A stretch of DNA of 64,000 bases from Trema orientale (taxonomy: Eukaryota > Streptophyta > Magnoliopsida > Rosales > Cannabaceae), in contig JXTC01000273.1 of NCBI GenBank assembly GCA_002914845.1, forward strand, positions 223,572 to 287,571, given 5' to 3'. This document shows, piece after piece, positions 11,250 to 33,409 of the stretch. The first letter of the stretch is position 1, and each line of letters begins with the position of its first letter. The notes beneath the pieces were generated by a model. The model ran no database searches. It worked only from the letters and a program-made list of their open reading frames with translations, and was not told where the DNA came from. The position numbers were made by a program, and so were the translations under genes.

Positions 11250-13398
11250 TCAAGTGCTTCCAGGAGCATCACTTCCAGCAGATTTGCGGTTCAAGTAACG
11301 AATAACAGCATCTTCAACCCTGTTGAGTTCATGCAAAAAGAAAAAGAAAATCAAAGGGTATAAATGAGTTTGGCAAAAGAATTTCTGGCCTTTCAGTGTG
11401 CCACCGATGGCTTTCCAGTCATTGTATCTTAACCATTAACTTTGGGGATTCGAAACCTCTACATGAATAACATTATTATTTTTCACTCAATGGAAGATAC
11501 TATGTAAACAGGACCGGTGATAACTAGTTCAATATGACTAAATTAAAAGGCAAGCACTGTGTTATCAAATTGATGATGAAAAACTTTGGTTTGTAAACAG
11601 ATGACCTAATTCTGAAATCTGAATGGTCAGTTCAGATAGGTTCTCATTAACGTGCAGCTGAATCGCAAGTATGTCAACACTCCACTCTCCCCAGGATCCC
11701 CCATAATCGTGCTCTATCTCATTTGACAATCCATACCAACACATACAGGTAAAAGTAACAATGTATACAACAGAACAGCTTACTAACACATACAGGGATA
11801 GAAGCTTACCAGGTTTGATTATAGAAGTCAGAACGCCTCTCCTTTTCTGCATTTCGGCTTGAATCTCCAGCAACAAGCTTTAAATCTTTGCTTTGCGAAG
11901 TAATCAGAGTATTAATAAACTCTGCTGGAGACTGACTGAAACCAAGAAAGAAAGCTCGTCGCCTCTGATGTTCATGGATCTTTTTTATAGACGCAGAAAT
12001 CAATTCATCACAAGCATCAATCTCTTTGCTATTCTCAGTACTTGCCAAGAACGAAGACATTTCCTTATCCAGGGAAAAAGGCACATCAACCAGTAAATCA
12101 TAGCAGGTAGTTCCAGCTGGACAATTTCCTGAGAGCTTAACTTTATGCTCCAGATGTATAGGTTGTGGTGGAGTTAAATGCTGCGCCAATTTTTGTGAAA
12201 CTGTGGTAAATTTCATCTTCTCTTCCCCAAAAACTTTTTGAAGAGGCAGATCACAAGTGAAGGAAGTAGGGTCACTAGGGTTCTGCAACTGTCTAGCTTT
12301 AACATAGTGCCAAATTGCAGCTATGATTCTTATGCGGCTATCTGCCTCAATTCCAAGAACTTCGCTTAGAGCTGGGGAAAGTTTAAATTTCTCTGGCACA
12401 TAATTCATTTCTAGCCTTATCACTGCAGAGAACTCTTTATCCCCTTTTCGCTTAACTTCAAAGCCCTCGTGAAGAATAGGTGAACGGGCATTTTCCCACA
12501 AGATTACATGGTTATCTGGATAGAGGTTCTGGTCCAAGTAAATAGTAATTTTCTTGAAAAAAGATGAGAATTTTGGACTCAAGTTCGGCGTGATACCAGC
12601 AACCACAGGATCTTTTCCATCTTCCAATAGCCTCCCAACTATCTTAAGTGACCAAGTAGGAGGTTCTGCATTCTTGTTCTCAGGTGTAGTTTGAGTCTGA
12701 TTCGCGAAAGTGTTGAATACATAGACTCTCAGTGTTTTCTGAAAACGAGGCGAGATTTTGAACGACTCCTGAATGTCCATCTTCTTCCTTGCCAAAGCAG
12801 CATCCACACGAGCCTCAAATTCAAGCAACTGAGTATAAAGGGCAGACTCAGGTAAAAGGGCTGCCACCCTATCTGGTATATGTTTATCAGGAAGCTTTCG
12901 CTTCTTTCTACGAGCAGCTGGGGTCAGCTCCATGGTTTTAAATGGTGAACTTGTATTGGCATTGGATGAACTTGGGGGCCTAGAAGGCGGCTTCTGGTTA
13001 GCTCGCTTGGCACTTCCAGTACCAGGCGTTGACACAGCAGGCGATGACACACCGGCATGACTAGTCATGGCATTGTGCATCTGGGCAAGGGCCTGAGCTT
13101 GAGCTTCCAAATCAGCTCGGATTCGGGCTTGCTTTGCTTGAGTCTGTGTCTGTGCCTGTGCTTGTGCTTGTGCTTGTGCTTGAACATTCACATGTTGAGT
13201 CTGAGCAAGTGCCTGGGCTTGGGGCTCGGACAACTGAAAATGACCCGGAAAAAGAGACCCGCCTTGTGTTTGAGGTTGTGCCTGAGAGAGAAGATGGGGC
13301 TGGTGATTCACAGCCATAGACTGCGGCACCGCTCCCGAATTACCGAAATGGGGAGGTACCCCAAAACTCTTGGCCTGATTGTTATTATTCTTTGACAT
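11250..13398 (-). CDS. SWP73A: SWI/SNF complex subunit, BAF60/SWP73 family (SWIB domain)
   Basis: Two coding exons on the minus strand: 13398-11810 and 11319-11250, with a 490-bp GT..AG intron (11809-11320) that splits a Trp codon. Together they give 552 residues. The N-terminus is rich in Gln/Ala repeats (60-90) encoded by a TGTGCT microsatellite. A basic, NLS-like stretch RRKKRK lies at 163-168, a conserved BAF60 core at 180-335 ([17 protein letters not shown]), the SWIB/MDM2 fold at about 337-412, and the conserved C-terminal [16 protein letters not shown] near the splice site, followed by [25 protein letters not shown]60 proteins are accessory subunits of SWI/SNF (BAF) remodelers that bridge the complex to transcription factors in the nucleus. 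Whether this is the A or B paralogue rests on its CYP94B neighbour, not on sequence comparison. Confidence 0.93.
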
Positions 13399-13970
13399 AG
13401 TTCACTCCAACATACTAATCTTTTAAGGCCAATCTATCATTCCATCAAAAACTTCGAAACCCCAAATTTGAAACCACTCAAAAACGCTAAATTCCCAAAC
13501 CAAAACAGAAAATCAAACTTGGGTTTCTCTTGCTCATAATCTTTCTCCACTAGCTGAATCAAAGGAAAAAAAAGATTCCAATTGTACTGAAACGTTCAAT
13601 TCAACACAAAATTTCCGCAACGCTTGAAAAAATCCTATATAGAAGAAAGCCCAGTTCTCCAAATCACACAATCAGCACTATACGAACCCCAGTTCACGAT
13701 ACTCCAACACTACAAGACGAGAATCAAAGCTAGTGTCTCAGAGCTTTAACCATTTTTCATTTATCAAAAACTCAAAATTTTGTTAAAGGGAATTTGAGAA
13801 AAGAAAACGACAAAGATAAAATATAAAACGCAAGAATTTGAGTAAATATAATATAAACGAAAGAAAGCGAAACGCAAAGAAAACGAAACGAAACGAAACG
13901 AAACGTTCTTACTAGTCTGAATCTTTTTTCTGCTACTCGTTCTTTCTTTCTGGCTTTGAGATCGGCTATG
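13399..13970 (-). promoter_or_regulatory. 5' UTR and promoter region of the SWP73 gene
   Basis: Upstream of the minus-strand start codon lies an A-rich leader region with a pentanucleotide run (CGAAA)n at about 13883-13906 (GTTTC repeats on the coding strand) and pyrimidine-rich coding-strand sequence. A 5' UTR intron is possible but no clear donor/acceptor pair decides it. No strong TATA box is seen, consistent with a broadly expressed gene. Confidence 0.4.
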
Positions 13971-13982
13971 GACCCAAATTTT

Positions 13983-15790
13983 TGCTTCCCTCTCTTCTCC
14001 GCCGTTTTATGCGGTTTCCCTTAGTTACAATATTACCCTTGATGAGAGAGAAGCATTTTCCACGTGGCAGAATTTATTTGTTGAGTTTACGTTACAAGAT
14101 TTGGTCTTGTATTTATAAAAATAAAGGCTTCTTTCAAAATTTGGGCCGAAAGTACCAAAAGATTTGAAAATTTCCGAGTGGGCCAAATTTTTTTGAAAAA
14201 TCATTCAGAACAATATCAATTTTTTAAAACGTTTTTAGAGCACTTGTAATAATTATTTAGAAAGATAACATTTTTCTTCAAAATTAGTATTTTTCAATGA
14301 TACTCGAGGTAACCAGTTGGGTTACTTGAAATAACCAATCTAGCTATTTAAGTTAACTGATTAAGTTGCCTCAGGTTACTTGATTGATCACTTCAAGTAT
14401 CTTATCAATTAATAAAAAAATGACATTTTTCTAAATACTTTTAAAAATAGTATTTTCTAATTAAAATCTGAAATTTATCAAACGATTTCAAAATCTGGGA
14501 TTTTTTAATTTTTGAAAAATTACCATGAAAAATCAAATTTCCTCTAAGGGAAAAAGATAAGACCCAATCCAAGCATGGTACTATTTAGGGGATTTGGACC
14601 TAATTATGGAATGAGCCAAAATCACTTTTCTACAACTTTTTCAAAATGACTTCTTTAGGACTAGTTAAAAGTTCATGACATTGGTCGAACAATGCTATTC
14701 CACTTATTTTCTCGTCTTTATAGAATCATTCAATTAGTGAAAGTTATTAAATTTGTTAGTAGTAAATTTTAATTCATCATTTGAAATATGACACATTATA
14801 TGCCACATAAGGTGATTATGTGGTAGAAAATTTTAGCCATCTTAATCACATAGAATTTCGGTACCTTACAAATGGAAGCCAAATATGATGTTATAGTTAA
14901 CTTAATTTTTTTAATCAAAGTCGATCACCCAAAAGTCACAAATGGCAAAGAGAAGTACAAAAAGGGGAAGAAAATCATCCTAAAAATATGAGGCAACAAA
15001 AGTTCCCAAAGTATGAACCAATACTCCTTGAACAAGTAAGTAGCTCCAGTATGTTCACTTGACGATCACATAAACTTTAGAATAGAAAAAATTTACAAAA
15101 TCTATTCTACTTGTGGGTTGGTTTCGGCAGCAACTGGATAAGACGGACTACAATTGATAATAAAAGAGACTCATATAATAGAACGTTTTTGCCGATTATT
15201 CGTTTATTGTGATGAATTATTTATATTTTGATTACTATATGGAGTGAATTAGAGAAAATGACATGGATATGACTAACTTGGGTAGACTAAAATAATATTT
15301 TTAGGGTTGGACTTATTAGCTATAGGTCAAGAGCTTCTTGACCATAGCAAAATCATTATTTAAAACTTTTTGTGGTTAAAAACTTTTTGACTATATGTTA
15401 GGAAATCTTTGATACTCTTAAAAATTTTATTTTTGAAAAAATGCAAAAAAAATCATTTTGGCACAAGGTAATCTCACCTATGTCCTTTTCTCAGTCTATC
15501 AGTGAATTGAATTATTTATTTGATAAATGGAATTTTAGTGTGATTCAAAAAAATAAAGTAAAATAAAACTGATGTTGACTTCCAAATAAGCATACGTGTC
15601 CCTAATCTTGTATTTTCGTTTTATGAAACGCTTGACATTTGGGTACTATACACTGACACTTGGGTACCATATGCTGAAAAAAGAAAGATGAAACTTTATA
15701 GTTGTAAAATCATTTTTGATCACAATTGATATGATATAAACTCTATATGACAAATACTATTACAACTTGTAAAAAGCAAGGGAAAATGTT
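13983..15790. other. Intergenic repeat-derived DNA
   Basis: No coding signal. The part 14210-14520 has 'gaggtaaccagttgggttac' and 'gacatttttctaaatac' blocks that resemble the dispersed MITE-like family seen at 33.5 and 55.2 kb. A 'cacttgggtac' motif is duplicated near 15630-15670. Confidence 0.4.
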
Positions 15791-15799
15791 TAACATTGT

Positions 15800-17230
15800 T
15801 TATAAAAGTTCTTGCCCCAAAGTAATAACCTATGATGACAGTGTTATATAAATTTTGATACATTATAAACACTATATTTTGGTATAAAAAGAGTATTGTT
15901 AGGGTGACAACTTTGAGTTATTGCCCAAAAGTAATAGCATATAATCACAATGTTATATATTTTTTGATACTATTTATCTATTCATTTCTTGGTATGTTAT
16001 TAACACTAGATTATAGTATAGGTTAAGTGGTTTTTACTCAATCTAAAATGTAGAGAAGTTCTCAGCGGCGATATATAGTAGACAACTGAGGAGTTTCTAA
16101 CACAGCCATCTAGTTGAGAATGGAGGAATTCTCAACTGCCATCTGATTTATAATATTATAGGCAACGGATTTCTTGCTAACGGTGACTATAGAGGCAGAG
16201 GCGGTGGTAGAGTTCCTCCGAACGGCTAGTCATGGTCCAAAAACCCGTTTTGACGAGGATGTGGAAGTTGTCTTTGCTCCTCCTGTTTACACTATACCTC
16301 TTGCGCCTTTGTTCCAGAATCTTCCCCATCTACCTTGCATGGTTCGTAGACAATATTAATGCCACTAGCTAAACCATTCCTCCTAAACCCACTGCATAAG
16401 CCCTAATCCACATGACCAATAGCCAGAAGATGAGCAACAGCTTGAGGACACCAACTAAGAGGGCAAAGCTTGAGGATGATTGTGTTTGCCGCTTAGAAGG
16501 ACAACACATGAAATTTGACACTATAGAAATATTAAGTGATGGAATTTGGTATTAATTTTAAATTAAAGTTATGGTAATAGGACTTTTATTCTAATTTTGG
16601 TTTTGACTTTTTTTATATATATTTTAATTTTAGGTATAACTTTATTCTGTACGGTGGTCGGTGGTGGACTCTCCTGCCGAAAAGAAGTATATATTAGTTT
16701 TTTAGCTCCTGCACATAGTCACTGAGAATATTTCTTTTTTCGTTTTAATTTTTTTTTTTGATAGCATGTATAACAATATATATCATAGCTATGTCTATCT
16801 GTGTACATACATACATATATATATTTGTATAACTATAAATTTTGATGTTATTCGTCTACTTTTTCTTTTTTTTACATGTTATTAATACTAGAGTATGGTG
16901 TAAAAAGTGATAGTGATATAAATAGTGTTAGACTGACAACTTTGAGTTCATCCCAAAAGTAATAATCTATAATCACAATGTCATATAAATTTAGATATTA
17001 TTCGTCTACTTTTTTTTATATATATATATATTATTAACACTAGAATATGGTATAAAAAGTGATATATCATATAAGTAGTGTTAGACCAATAACTTTGAGT
17101 TTTTGCCCAAAAATAATAATCTATAATCACAATATTACATAAATTTTAATATTATTCGTCTACTCTTTTCTTGATTTGTTATTAACACTATATCATGGTA
17201 TAGGTTATGTGTTATTAACACTTGATATGT
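15800..17230. repeat. Degenerate repeats of a 110-170 bp unit, interrupted in the middle
   Basis: The block 'gcccaaaagtaatag/a...tataatcacaatgttatat' recurs at about 15811, 15921, 16950 and 17101. Each copy is followed by 'gatattattcgtctactttt' and 'ttattaacactag' with a '(a)tatggtataaaaagtg' tail. Copies one and two lie about 110 bp apart, and copies three and four about 150 bp apart. The stretch 16030-16760 between the pairs is unrelated, less AT-rich, and looks like an insertion or a captured fragment. Its 62-codon frame (16174-16359) has an RGRGGGR-like out-of-frame reading but no recognisable product. Confidence 0.55.
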
Positions 17231-18263
17231 TATATGCGATTTGTTTATAATTCATATTATCTTTAAGTTTTAACTTATAGTCTTATACATACGACACAAC
17301 CCAAAAACCCCTATTAACTTGCATTAAATTGTTAAAAGCGATAAGATTATTGAAACACTGCAAAATACAAATTTAATTATAAAAATGATGTAATTTTTTT
17401 TAGATTTTTTGTTGTAAGGAATTTTTTTAGATACTTATTATTTATTATAAATACATTTAAAAAAAGAGAGAATTATACCGTACGTCGTTGTATCACAAAT
17501 AATGAGGTCAATCAGGTGGGGCAAGACCGATTTTATATTTACCAACCTGATCCCCATTATTAATTATTTTACTATATCATCTCAGCCTCATTCACCGTTT
17601 TATTTAGTGCAATGCAGTTTTAGAGAATTTTCACCAGGAAACAGTTTTCTCATTAGTATATCGAGTCCCCATTTGGAATAATTTGAGTCATTTAAAAAGT
17701 TCTGTAGTGGCCCGAATCTTTTAGAAATCTAAATATATAGGAAAAAAATAAAATTAAAGTTAAATTTATTGAAAACTTCAATTTTATCTCAAATCCATTG
17801 TAATTATAATTTAATAAAAGATTAAAATGCTAAAAAATATTTAAATAAAAGTTTAACGTATCAGAGTTGTCCAAATATAAAATATTCAATCCAGAAATTA
17901 TATAGTATATCATTCATCTAAAAATACAATATAACCAAATATTTAAAACTCCTACAATATTATTATGTTAGTATATATTATTTGTTTTTTTCTTTTAGAA
18001 TTCAAGTTGAATTGTTAATATATAAAAAATAAATACATAATTTATATATATAAATGGGGTCGGTCGATGCAGGACACTCAACCCAAAGCTCGCCTTGCCC
18101 CGTTAAATATTAAAGGAGAAATCTTTGCGTCGTGCCCCACACAAATTATAATGGTGAAAATCCGTCCTATTCAGACTAGGGCACCACAATGCACTACTTT
18201 GTTCGATGAAATTGACAACTCTAATCACCAATAAGATACTTTTATTCAAAAGCCCATACTACA
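17231..18263. other. Intergenic DNA
   Basis: AT-rich. GC-richer islands at 17505-17530 and 18055-18200 (ggggtcggtcgatgcagg, cgccttgccccgtt) look like pieces of an old transposon, but no ends or coding frames can be defined. Confidence 0.35.
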
Positions 18264-18272
18264 TTTTTGTTA

Positions 18273-18883
18273 GGTTTTTTATTACCAAAACTCCCTGAAT
18301 TCGAAATAATTCAGTAAAACTAACCCTAAACTCAATTTTTTAGAGCCAAACTCCCTAAACTCTAAACAATTTAGTAAATTAACCTTGAACTCAATTTTTT
18401 AGAGCAAAACCCCCTAAAAGTCCCCTAATATTAGTTTTGTTCGGAAAAAAATATTTATATTAATTTTTTTTACTGTTAAGTCCTCACTCTTTTATTTATG
18501 ACTTTTAGGTACTCAGTATTATTTTTTTGTTTCACGTTTGTCCCTTTTAATATTTTCTATCCAAAATTATTGTCAATTAGTACTTGCCCAAAATGTGCTT
18601 ATCTCAGAAATGATAAAATTGGAAATAAAGGGAAATTATTATTTAAAAAAATAAAAAAAATTAGAGGAAATAAAAAGTAAAAATAAAATAAAAAATAATA
18701 CTAAGAACCTAAAAGCCATAAATAATAGAATAAAGACTTAATAGTAAAAAAAAATAACATAAATACTTTTTCCTAATAAAACTAATATTATGGGACTTCA
18801 TGGAGTTTTGCTTTAAAAAATTAAGTTTAAGGTTAATTTTACTGAATTCTTCCGAATTCATGGGGTTTTAGTGTAAAAAAGCC
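18273..18883. mobile_element. Mutator-like MITE with perfect 9-bp target duplication
   Basis: The 611-bp element starts GGTTTTTTATTACCAAAAC and ends with the complementary ...GTGTAAAAAAGCC. The arms of about 270 bp pair over most of their length ('gaattcagtaaaa', 'aatattagttttg', 'ttatttatgacttttagg'). TTTTTGTTA flanks it exactly at 18264-18272 and 18884-18892. The left arm also carries an internal tandem duplication of its 'aaactccct...caattttttagagc' block, which the right arm lacks. No transposase is encoded. Confidence 0.85.
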
Positions 18884-18892
18884 TTTTTGTTA

Positions 18893-20989
18893 ATAATGTT
18901 ATGATGCATTTAAGTTGTTAACTTATACTTATATCCTACTACACAAGCCAAAAAAACTATTAACTTGCATTAAAATGTTAAAATAGATTGTTTAAAAAAA
19001 AATGTTAAAATAGATGAGACAAATCGGTCTGACCATTGGGCAATGCTTTCTGCAAAATACCTAAACACCCTTCAGAGCCTTCCGATCCAAAATCAGAGCA
19101 GTGATTTTCATTTTTGTCAAGATAATAGGTCCAAACCTATATAGCATTAACTACACTGAAAAACATTGACTCATCAACCCTAACAGTGTTAAAAAAAAAA
19201 AAAAGGGGAAAAAGTCTAAAAGTACTTTTAAACACGCGCACGTTAGCACACTCCCACGTTTACTAAAAGACGAACCATGCAAAACCGTAACGTCCATGCA
19301 AAAAGAGACCTGTTACGGTGTCCCACAAACCTCGAACTTTGATTTCAAATCAAAACTATCCAACGGTCATTATTCCTTGTTTCTCATAGATTAACTAGTA
19401 ATACAATTTTCAATAAATTATTTTAGTAAATGAATAATGATATATTTTTAAATTTTAATTTATTTACTAATTCCTAATCTTTTCTTTATATATTGATGAG
19501 ATTTTTTCGGATCACTCATCTTCTCAGAATTATAATTAATAATATGAGCAGTAAAATCTCGTTATTGTGTGTAATTTCTTATTTAGGTGAATTATTCAGC
19601 AAGGCAGTAAATTTAAAGTTTTAAAATTTTACGCACGAAAGGATGTAATCTTTTGTATTATATTCAAAAGAAAATAATACAATGATTAAAAGGAAAACAT
19701 TTATTCTATGTATGTACAACAAACATGTTTGGATGAAATAAAATAACACAATAAAATAGGTATTATTTTGCTTCTGATAATTATATTGTAATTTAATAAT
19801 GTGGTATTTAATGTTGATGTGATTGAGTCATCAAGTTTCAGATTTGCTTGAATGCCATAAATTGAGTAATTTGAATCCAATACAAGTTATGCAATTAATT
19901 TCTCCTTCCTTATAAAGAATTAATATTTCATTTATTTATCCATTCACTTATAAGTCATTGACATTCTTAACTATCACACAAGGAAAATAAAATGCTTACG
20001 CTCTGTATTAAAATATGATAGTCCTCTAAAAAGTGAATATTTTGAATAAGTACGAATAATGCTATCCGATACAACATATAGTTTTAATTTTTTCTCCCCA
20101 TTTGGACACATAAAAATCTCATTACATATATATATATTTAAAAATAATAATTATTCGTACTTCGACCTTACGATGAATTAAAATGATAATATAATTTTTT
20201 TTTTGTATTATTGAAATTATTTTGTCTACACAAGGAACTATCACATCCAAAATAATTATTTAAGGAATCCAAAACCAAATTCCACGTGCTAAAAAGTTTT
20301 TAACAAAATATACAATAATCCCTTAGCAAATTTACACGTTGACCTTTTAATTTCCCTCCCTCTTAAAATAATTTATCTAAATTCAAAAATAAGAAAAAAA
20401 AAAAAAAGAAAAAGGAAAGAAAAGAGTTCACAAATGTATTGGTGGGAGCGTCCGTATCATAGTGTTGCCACTTCTTTTTTTTTTTGATAGAACGTAGTGT
20501 TGCCACTTCTTAGTTTCGAGTCTTTTGACTCAACTAGTGTGAATACAATTATTAGCAAAAAGAGAAAAACAAGTGTGAATACAAACAAGTCAAGTACAGA
20601 AAAACAAACACCACGTAAGCAAAACAAAATACTAAAAAGCGTATTTTAGAAAAAACCAGAACAAACTAGCTAACCTACGCCAACAACCTAACCTCACTCA
20701 CAACCTCATTTGCTACAATACGCCGTCGTCGCCCTTTATATTAAGATGGGGGGAGGGGAGCATCGAATTTTCGTGCACCAACCACAAGACAAAGTAGGAA
20801 AAAAAAATTATATTTATATATATTTTTATAATTAAGAAAATAAATAATAAAATGGGAAAAAGGTGAAAGCAAATCCAAGAAAATAAATTATTTCCTTTGC
20901 TTTATTTATATCTTCATTCTCTCTCAAAATAAAAGAAAAAAAATTAAATAAAAAGAAAAAAAGGAAGACCAGAGAAGAGAGAGGGAGCC
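18893..20989. other. Intergenic DNA and promoter region of the AAA ATPase gene
   Basis: Mostly AT-rich. A small direct duplication, 'gtgttgccacttctt', lies at 20461-20476 and 20496-20511. Towards the gene, 20700-20765 is less AT-rich (ccgtcgtcgcccttt, gggaggggag), and an AT-rich stretch with TATA-like 'ttatatttatatat' lies near 20808-20823. The sequence just before the ATG (gagagagggagccATGG) is a good plant initiation context. Confidence 0.45.
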
Positions 20990-30545
<9,556 letters not shown>

Positions 30546-32795
30546 AGGGCTCCTTTAATGTACAAATGGTCTTTCCTCATATCTTCTTTCCCAATTTTAT
30601 CATTTCGTTTCTCTTCTCTATATTTCATAATTCTCTAGACTTCTCCTTAAGCCCGCTTTAGTAAATTTTCCCCCATCTTAGGGCTTGGTGGAGAACCATT
30701 TTGTCTGTAAAATTAGACACAAAAGTTCTCTAAGTCTAGTTTTCTTATCCTTTAGTTTCAGGGTGGCGGTATAAAAGAGGGTTAAGCCTTCATAAAATTT
30801 GCATTGGCTTTACTGCTCGTGTTTTGTTGTCCTTCGCCCCATCCTCTCTTGCTGCCTACATAAAGAACGTGTCCTTTAAATCTAAGTTGATCATTGAAAC
30901 ATCTGAAGGAAAAAGAAAGAGAGAAACAATGATCCTGTCCCTGCCCCTGTGCATATATTTAAGCATTTTTTTTCTTGGGTTTGCGAGAGAAATTAAACAA
31001 TAAGCAGTGACCCCCGACTGTTATTTATCATTTTTCGAGTGTATGTATATCATACATGTATAATAGAGGCGGATTCTGTAGCTCTTATTTGGCTCAACTT
31101 TGTGTATTGTAGTCTCCCAGCATAGTTTTCTTTTTCAAGGATCAATCCCGTTCAAATCGACTATCTATCCATCCTATGACAAGTTTCTCTTAATTTATAT
31201 CTTATTCAGTCGAAACTACTAATCTAGCTACTGAAAAGATACGTATATTATTTCATAGCCTATAATTTGTAGCTTGTTTTATGCTTGGTTAATAAATCTG
31301 ATAATTTTGCTATTTTTAGAGTATTAGGCTAAGCAGATTGAATATACCTCTCTTTAGTTTAATTTCGCATTTGGAATCAGCAAGATACTGTGGTCACCCT
31401 AGTATTGTAGGCTCAACTTTCATTATACAATTTTATGTTTCTTATGAGTGGAACCCAGCTTCCGTACTTGAGATGAAACTCGTTGATGCAGAACTTGCGT
31501 GTGTGCGTTTTCTTTTTTTTGGTTGTTTCGTTAAGAGTTGTTCCAAGGCCAAGGTATGAACATTGTAGTAGAGATTATTGCTGAGCTGCTAGTGCTACTA
31601 CTCTGCGCTTATCTTATGATCTGGGCACAACGTTTGAACAATTCCCTCGCCACTAGGTCGCCTGAAAAATGGGAAAACTAGGTTATGTGCTTATGATTTG
31701 ATCCTTTTACTGTGGTGGGCTTGACGATGTCACTCAACACGCAAGTACGAAAAAATCAGACTTAATACAGCTTTTGGTGGAGAATGGTAATAAGGGGTGC
31801 TGAGCAAAATACCGTAATGAGGCCGCTCTTCGTAGAAAATGGTTAACCATGTCTGTTTCGGTAGCAAAATGGCCAGTGGCTCAGTTATATTCGCAATAAA
31901 AATTGATATAATAACTGAAATGATTGTATAAAAACTAGTGTACTGACACATAACATTGAAATAAAGATATATTGATAAATGATCGTTTAGCAACAAAGAT
32001 GAAAAATAACATGATCATTTAGCAAAGAGATGCAAAAAACCAAATCGTCTATTAAATGAAATGAAAAAGACTTTGTTATGAAATAACTTTTTTTTTTAAT
32101 TCTTTTTTAAATCTATCTTTTTGCCAATGAAAAGTTAACACTAGTCTTCAATTTCGCAAGATGTTGTTAAGACTGTTGATGAGATTAGTTTCGTTTCAGA
32201 ATGTGATATGCTAAAGTGCATGTGTTGGAGCATTAAAAACAGCTTTTACATCTAGTTTAAAACCACCTAACTAACCTAATTGAGATTGTCTGTTGCTTGC
32301 TTTCAAATATCATGGAAAGATGTAAGCCAACTTTTTCTTAGAACAGTGCCAAATATTGGAGTTGAAAGGCTTATTTTACCCTCCACCTGAAGTAAATTCA
32401 TTATACTCCTTTTGTGTCGAAAAGTAAATCTACTTTTTTTGAAAAGTAAATCTATTTACATCGAACAGGATATCCAACTTACATTTTTTTAACACCAAAG
32501 TAAATTGAGTTATACCATTGCTTTTATTTCTGAATAGAAAACTAAACCCATTTATAACTTAGATTGAAGTGGAAATAAACCAAGAAAAACACAAGAATGT
32601 CTTTTCTATAATAAATCCATTTTGTCTTTTCTATATAATAAATCCATTATAGTCCAAGCACTAAACTCGGGAAATGGAAATGCGCTGTAGTGTTTTGAGG
32701 TAAAATTACTTTTCTGCGATTATTCTTAGATTAACTATTTTAGGGCATAGTAAATGTGGTTAGTCTAGAGAAGTCATAAATTTATGAGTATAACC
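30546..32795. other. 3' UTR of the AAA ATPase gene and intergenic DNA
   Basis: The first few hundred bases are C/T-rich and look transcribed. The rest holds no recognisable gene. The 73-codon frame at 31338-31559 has no family resemblance. A 30-bp tandem duplication ('tgtcttttctataataaatcc') lies near 32597-32652. Confidence 0.45.
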
Positions 32796-32805
32796 CTTAT
32801 TAATA

Positions 32806-32987
32806 GAATAATGCTATAGGGCACCAGTGGTGCCTAGCACCACAGTGATGTGTCAGTCTGTCACTGGCTAATCATAATTATAATTTAAGTGGGGCCATAT
32901 GGGACCCAGTTTATTAATTAAATCATCCAGTGACAAACAGACATGTCACTGTGGTGCTGGGCACCACTGGTGCCCCATAGCACTGAT
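32806..32987. mobile_element. 182-bp MITE with strong hairpin and 10-bp target duplication
   Basis: The left arm (TGCTATAGGGCACCAGTGGTGCC...) pairs with the right arm (...GGCACCACTGGTGCCCCATAGCA) for about 55 bp with few mismatches, through 'AGCACCACAGTGA' and 'GTCACTGG'. CTTATTAATA is present on both sides at 32796-32805 and 32988-32997. The centre is only about 60 bp. The duplication length favours the Mutator superfamily. There is no coding capacity. Confidence 0.85.
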
Positions 32988-33409
32988 CTTATTAATATTG
33001 TGACGCTCTTAAAAATTGATTTGGGTAAGCAAATGACCTTCTCCTTTTTTATGTTGATCGACATCGTTAGAAAAAGTCGCTTAAGTCAAGGTTACTTTGC
33101 AAAAAAATAAATGCAAACAAAATTTTCTTTTAAAGTTATTTTGCAAAAGAACTCTATTAAAAAAAAAAAGGCCATTTAAAAAAAATACTCTTAGATATGG
33201 GGTTTATAGAAAAATGGTCGGATTTTTTGCCCATTTTAAGTAAAATGATTGGTATATAAGTGGATATAATAAGTGTAAAATATGATTTACCTATATGAAG
33301 TATGTAATCTAAAAGCATCTATAAATACGTAAACTAAAGCCGGTATATAAGTAAATACACTAAGTGTAAATTTAGATACATTTGGTCGTTTAACTATAAA
33401 AAGAAAAGA

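Noticed and set aside
11380..11480. Antisense SINE in the SWP73 intron
   Set aside because: A B-box-like 'gaggtttcgaatcccc' is present on the minus strand, but the A box would have to lie on the wrong side, and no tail or target duplication was found.
13057..13395. Leu/Cys-rich open frames opposite the SWP73 N-terminus
   Set aside because: They are the complement of the Gln/Ala repeat coding sequence and have no independent support.
16174..16359. Possible gag zinc-finger-like coding in an RGRGGGR reading
   Set aside because: The Gly/Arg run is out of frame with other coding signal and no CCHC motif follows.
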